A stretch of 6,832 nucleotides of DNA from Candidatus Melainabacteria bacterium. Its GTDB lineage: Bacteria; Cyanobacteriota; Vampirovibrionia; LMEP-6097. The notes under the pieces were generated by a model, which saw only the letters and a program-made list of their open reading frames with translations, was not told the DNA's origin and did no database searches. Position numbers and translations under genes: made by a program. Shown in pieces: positions 5,504 to 6,832 of the stretch (positions within the stretch are counted from its first letter, which is position 1; every line of letters starts with the position of its first letter). The stretch spans positions 1-6,832 of the forward strand of contig JAPPOW010000125.1 of the NCBI GenBank assembly GCA_028817775.1, given 5' to 3'.

Positions 5504-6793
5504 ATGACCGAACGCAGAGTAGTAATCACCGGAATAGGACCAGTAACCCCAGTAGGTATTGGCGTAGAGGAATTTTGGAATAACCTCAAAGCGGGCAAAT
5601 CTGGAATCTCAGAATTAAGCCCAGAGCGTATGAATGGTTATGACTGCCCGGTTAAGATTGGTGGTGAGGTCAAAAACTTTGATGTCAAGAATTACTATGA
5701 AGACCGTAAGGTTTTACGTAGTCTGACCAAGGATATGGACCCGTTTTCACAGTTTGCGGTGGTGGCAACCAAGCATGCTGTTGAAGATTCGGGGATTGAT
5801 TTTGATAAGCTTGAAGAATATGGCACTGATCGCACAAGAGTGGCTACATTTGTCGGTACTGGTATTGGTGGTATCTCTACAACTTGTGATGATGCCAAGA
5901 CTCTAGACTCGCGTGGGCTCAAAGCTCTTGGTTTGAGATCTATCATTAGGCTTATGCCTAATGCCGCTTCTGGTCATATAGGTATCATGTGGGGACTGCA
6001 AGGTAGAGCCAAGTCTGACTCTACTGCTTGTGCTTCTGGTCTGGATAGTATGATCGATGCTTATTGGTATATAAAGAACGGTCTTGCTGATGTGATGGTG
6101 ACTGGCGGTACCGAAGCTTGCCTCAATCCACTTGCTATTTCTTCTTTCTATAATATGACGGCACTTTCTCGCCGTGAAACTGCGGCTGAAGAAGCGAGCT
6201 GTCCATTTGATGCCCGCCGTGATGGTTTTGTGATGTCAGAAGGAGCAATGGTATTTACGCTTGAAGAATTATCCCTTGCCAAAAAACGCGGCGCCAAGAT
6301 TTATGGTGAGTTTATTGGCGCTGGTGCTAGCTGTGATGCCTATCATATTACTGCTCCAACTGAAGATGGTAGCGGCGGTGCTCGTGCGATTGAAATGGCA
6401 CTAGAGACAGCTGGGCTGAAGGATAATCGTGAAGCTATTGACTATATCCATGCTCATGGTACTAGTACACCACTTAATGACGCTCGTGAGACTTTAGCGG
6501 TGAAGAAAGTATTTGCTGATCACGCTTATAAATTAAGTATGAGTTCTACCAAGTCGATGACCGGTCATATGATTGGTGCTGCTGGTCCAACTGGATTTGC
6601 AGCTGCAGTGCTTGCTTGCCGCGACAATATCGTGCCACCTACTATTAACTATAAGGAAGCAGATCCAGCTTGTGATCTTGACTATGTACCTAATACTGCC
6701 AAGGAGCGTGAGGTTAATTACGCTATAGTGCAGGCTCTTGGTTTTGGTGGACACAATACTGTAGCAATAGTGAAGAAATTCACCGACTGGTAA
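5504..6793 (+). CDS. fabF: Beta-ketoacyl-[acyl-carrier-protein] synthase II (FabF / KAS II)
   Basis: This 429-residue cytosolic condensing enzyme of type II fatty-acid synthesis extends acyl-ACP by two carbons using malonyl-ACP. The thiolase fold opens with RRVVITGIGPVTPVG, as in FabF. The catalytic Cys176 lies in STACASG; the two histidines are His318 in HAHGTST and His355 in KSMTGHMIGAAG, with the conserved Lys350. The C-terminal gating loop is GFGGHN (Phe414), a common variant of GFGGTN, but the preceding residues are VQAL rather than the usual CNSF-like segment. Length is slightly above the 413 residues of the E. coli enzyme, with no missing core segment. There is no acpP, fabG or other fab gene within the window; only 39 bp remain downstream. 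FabF and FabB are close relatives; I favour FabF from overall similarity and length, and a secondary-metabolite ketosynthase is less likely. Confidence 0.92.
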   Translation: MTERRVVITGIGPVTPVGIGVEEFWNNLKAGKSGISELSPERMNGYDCPVKIGGEVKNFDVKNYYEDRKVLRSLTKDMDPFSQFAVVATKHAVEDSGIDFDKLEEYGTDRTRVATFVGTGIGGISTTCDDAKTLDSRGLKALGLRSIIRLMPNAASGHIGIMWGLQGRAKSDSTACASGLDSMIDAYWYIKNGLADVMVTGGTEACLNPLAISSFYNMTALSRRETAAEEASCPFDARRDGFVMSEGAMVFTLEELSLAKKRGAKIYGEFIGAGASCDAYHITAPTEDGSGGARAIEMALETAGLKDNREAIDYIHAHGTSTPLNDARETLAVKKVFADHAYKLSMSSTKSMTGHMIGAAGPTGFAAAVLACRDNIVPPTINYKEADPACDLDYVPNTAKEREVNYAIVQALGFGGHNTVAIVKKFTDW

Positions 6794-6832
6794 GTATCCC
6801 CTAACAGCACGTAAGTATAATTAGTGTGTGGA

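Noticed and set aside
5695..5946. Minus-strand open frame of 83 codons within fabF
   Set aside because: It is antisense to conserved FabF sequence and has no family resemblance.

Overview
The window is 6.8 kb of moderately AT-rich bacterial chromosome. It carries five protein genes and no RNA gene, insertion sequence, phage gene or CRISPR array that I can see. The content is two secondary transporters, two proteins with exported-type N-termini and a lone type II fatty-acid synthase enzyme. This fits a free-living or host-associated bacterium, but the lineage cannot be fixed from sequence alone. The short heptanucleotide repeats inside one gene recall those known from cyanobacterial genomes, so a cyanobacterium-related non-photosynthetic lineage is possible. 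That is a weak inference.

Layout: (1) 1-88 is AT-rich noncoding DNA with small inverted repeats. (2) 89-1462 (-) encodes an exported-type pentapeptide-repeat protein. (3) Only 26 bp away and divergent, 1489-3129 (+) encodes a CstA-family transporter. It overlaps by 11 bp a BASS-family (bile acid:sodium symporter superfamily) transporter at 3119-4057 (+), so these two form a translationally linked pair. (4) 4035-5387 (-) encodes a family 1 ABC-transporter solute-binding protein. Its 3' end overlaps that of the BASS gene by 23 bp, and no permease or ATPase gene lies beside it. (5) After a 116-bp divergent intergenic region, 5504-6793 (+) encodes FabF (beta-ketoacyl-ACP synthase II) with all catalytic residues intact.

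Functionally, the CstA/BASS pair may serve uptake of small organic acids: some CstA relatives and some BASS proteins carry pyruvate. The binding protein would feed a sugar-type ABC importer encoded elsewhere. FabF is probably a housekeeping gene unrelated to its neighbours.

The most unusual signal is in the solute-binding-protein gene. At four separate places its reading frame runs through short repetitive or palindromic DNA that looks like dispersed intergenic repeats rather than protein-coding sequence. The four are a doubled CTCAGGATGACA-type repeat just after the signal peptide, a run of 7-bp units followed by a perfect 18-bp palindrome, an exact 16-bp tandem duplication, and a hairpin of the GTCATTGCGA...GAAGCAATCT type. 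The frame stays open through all four, and I see nothing similar in the other four genes.
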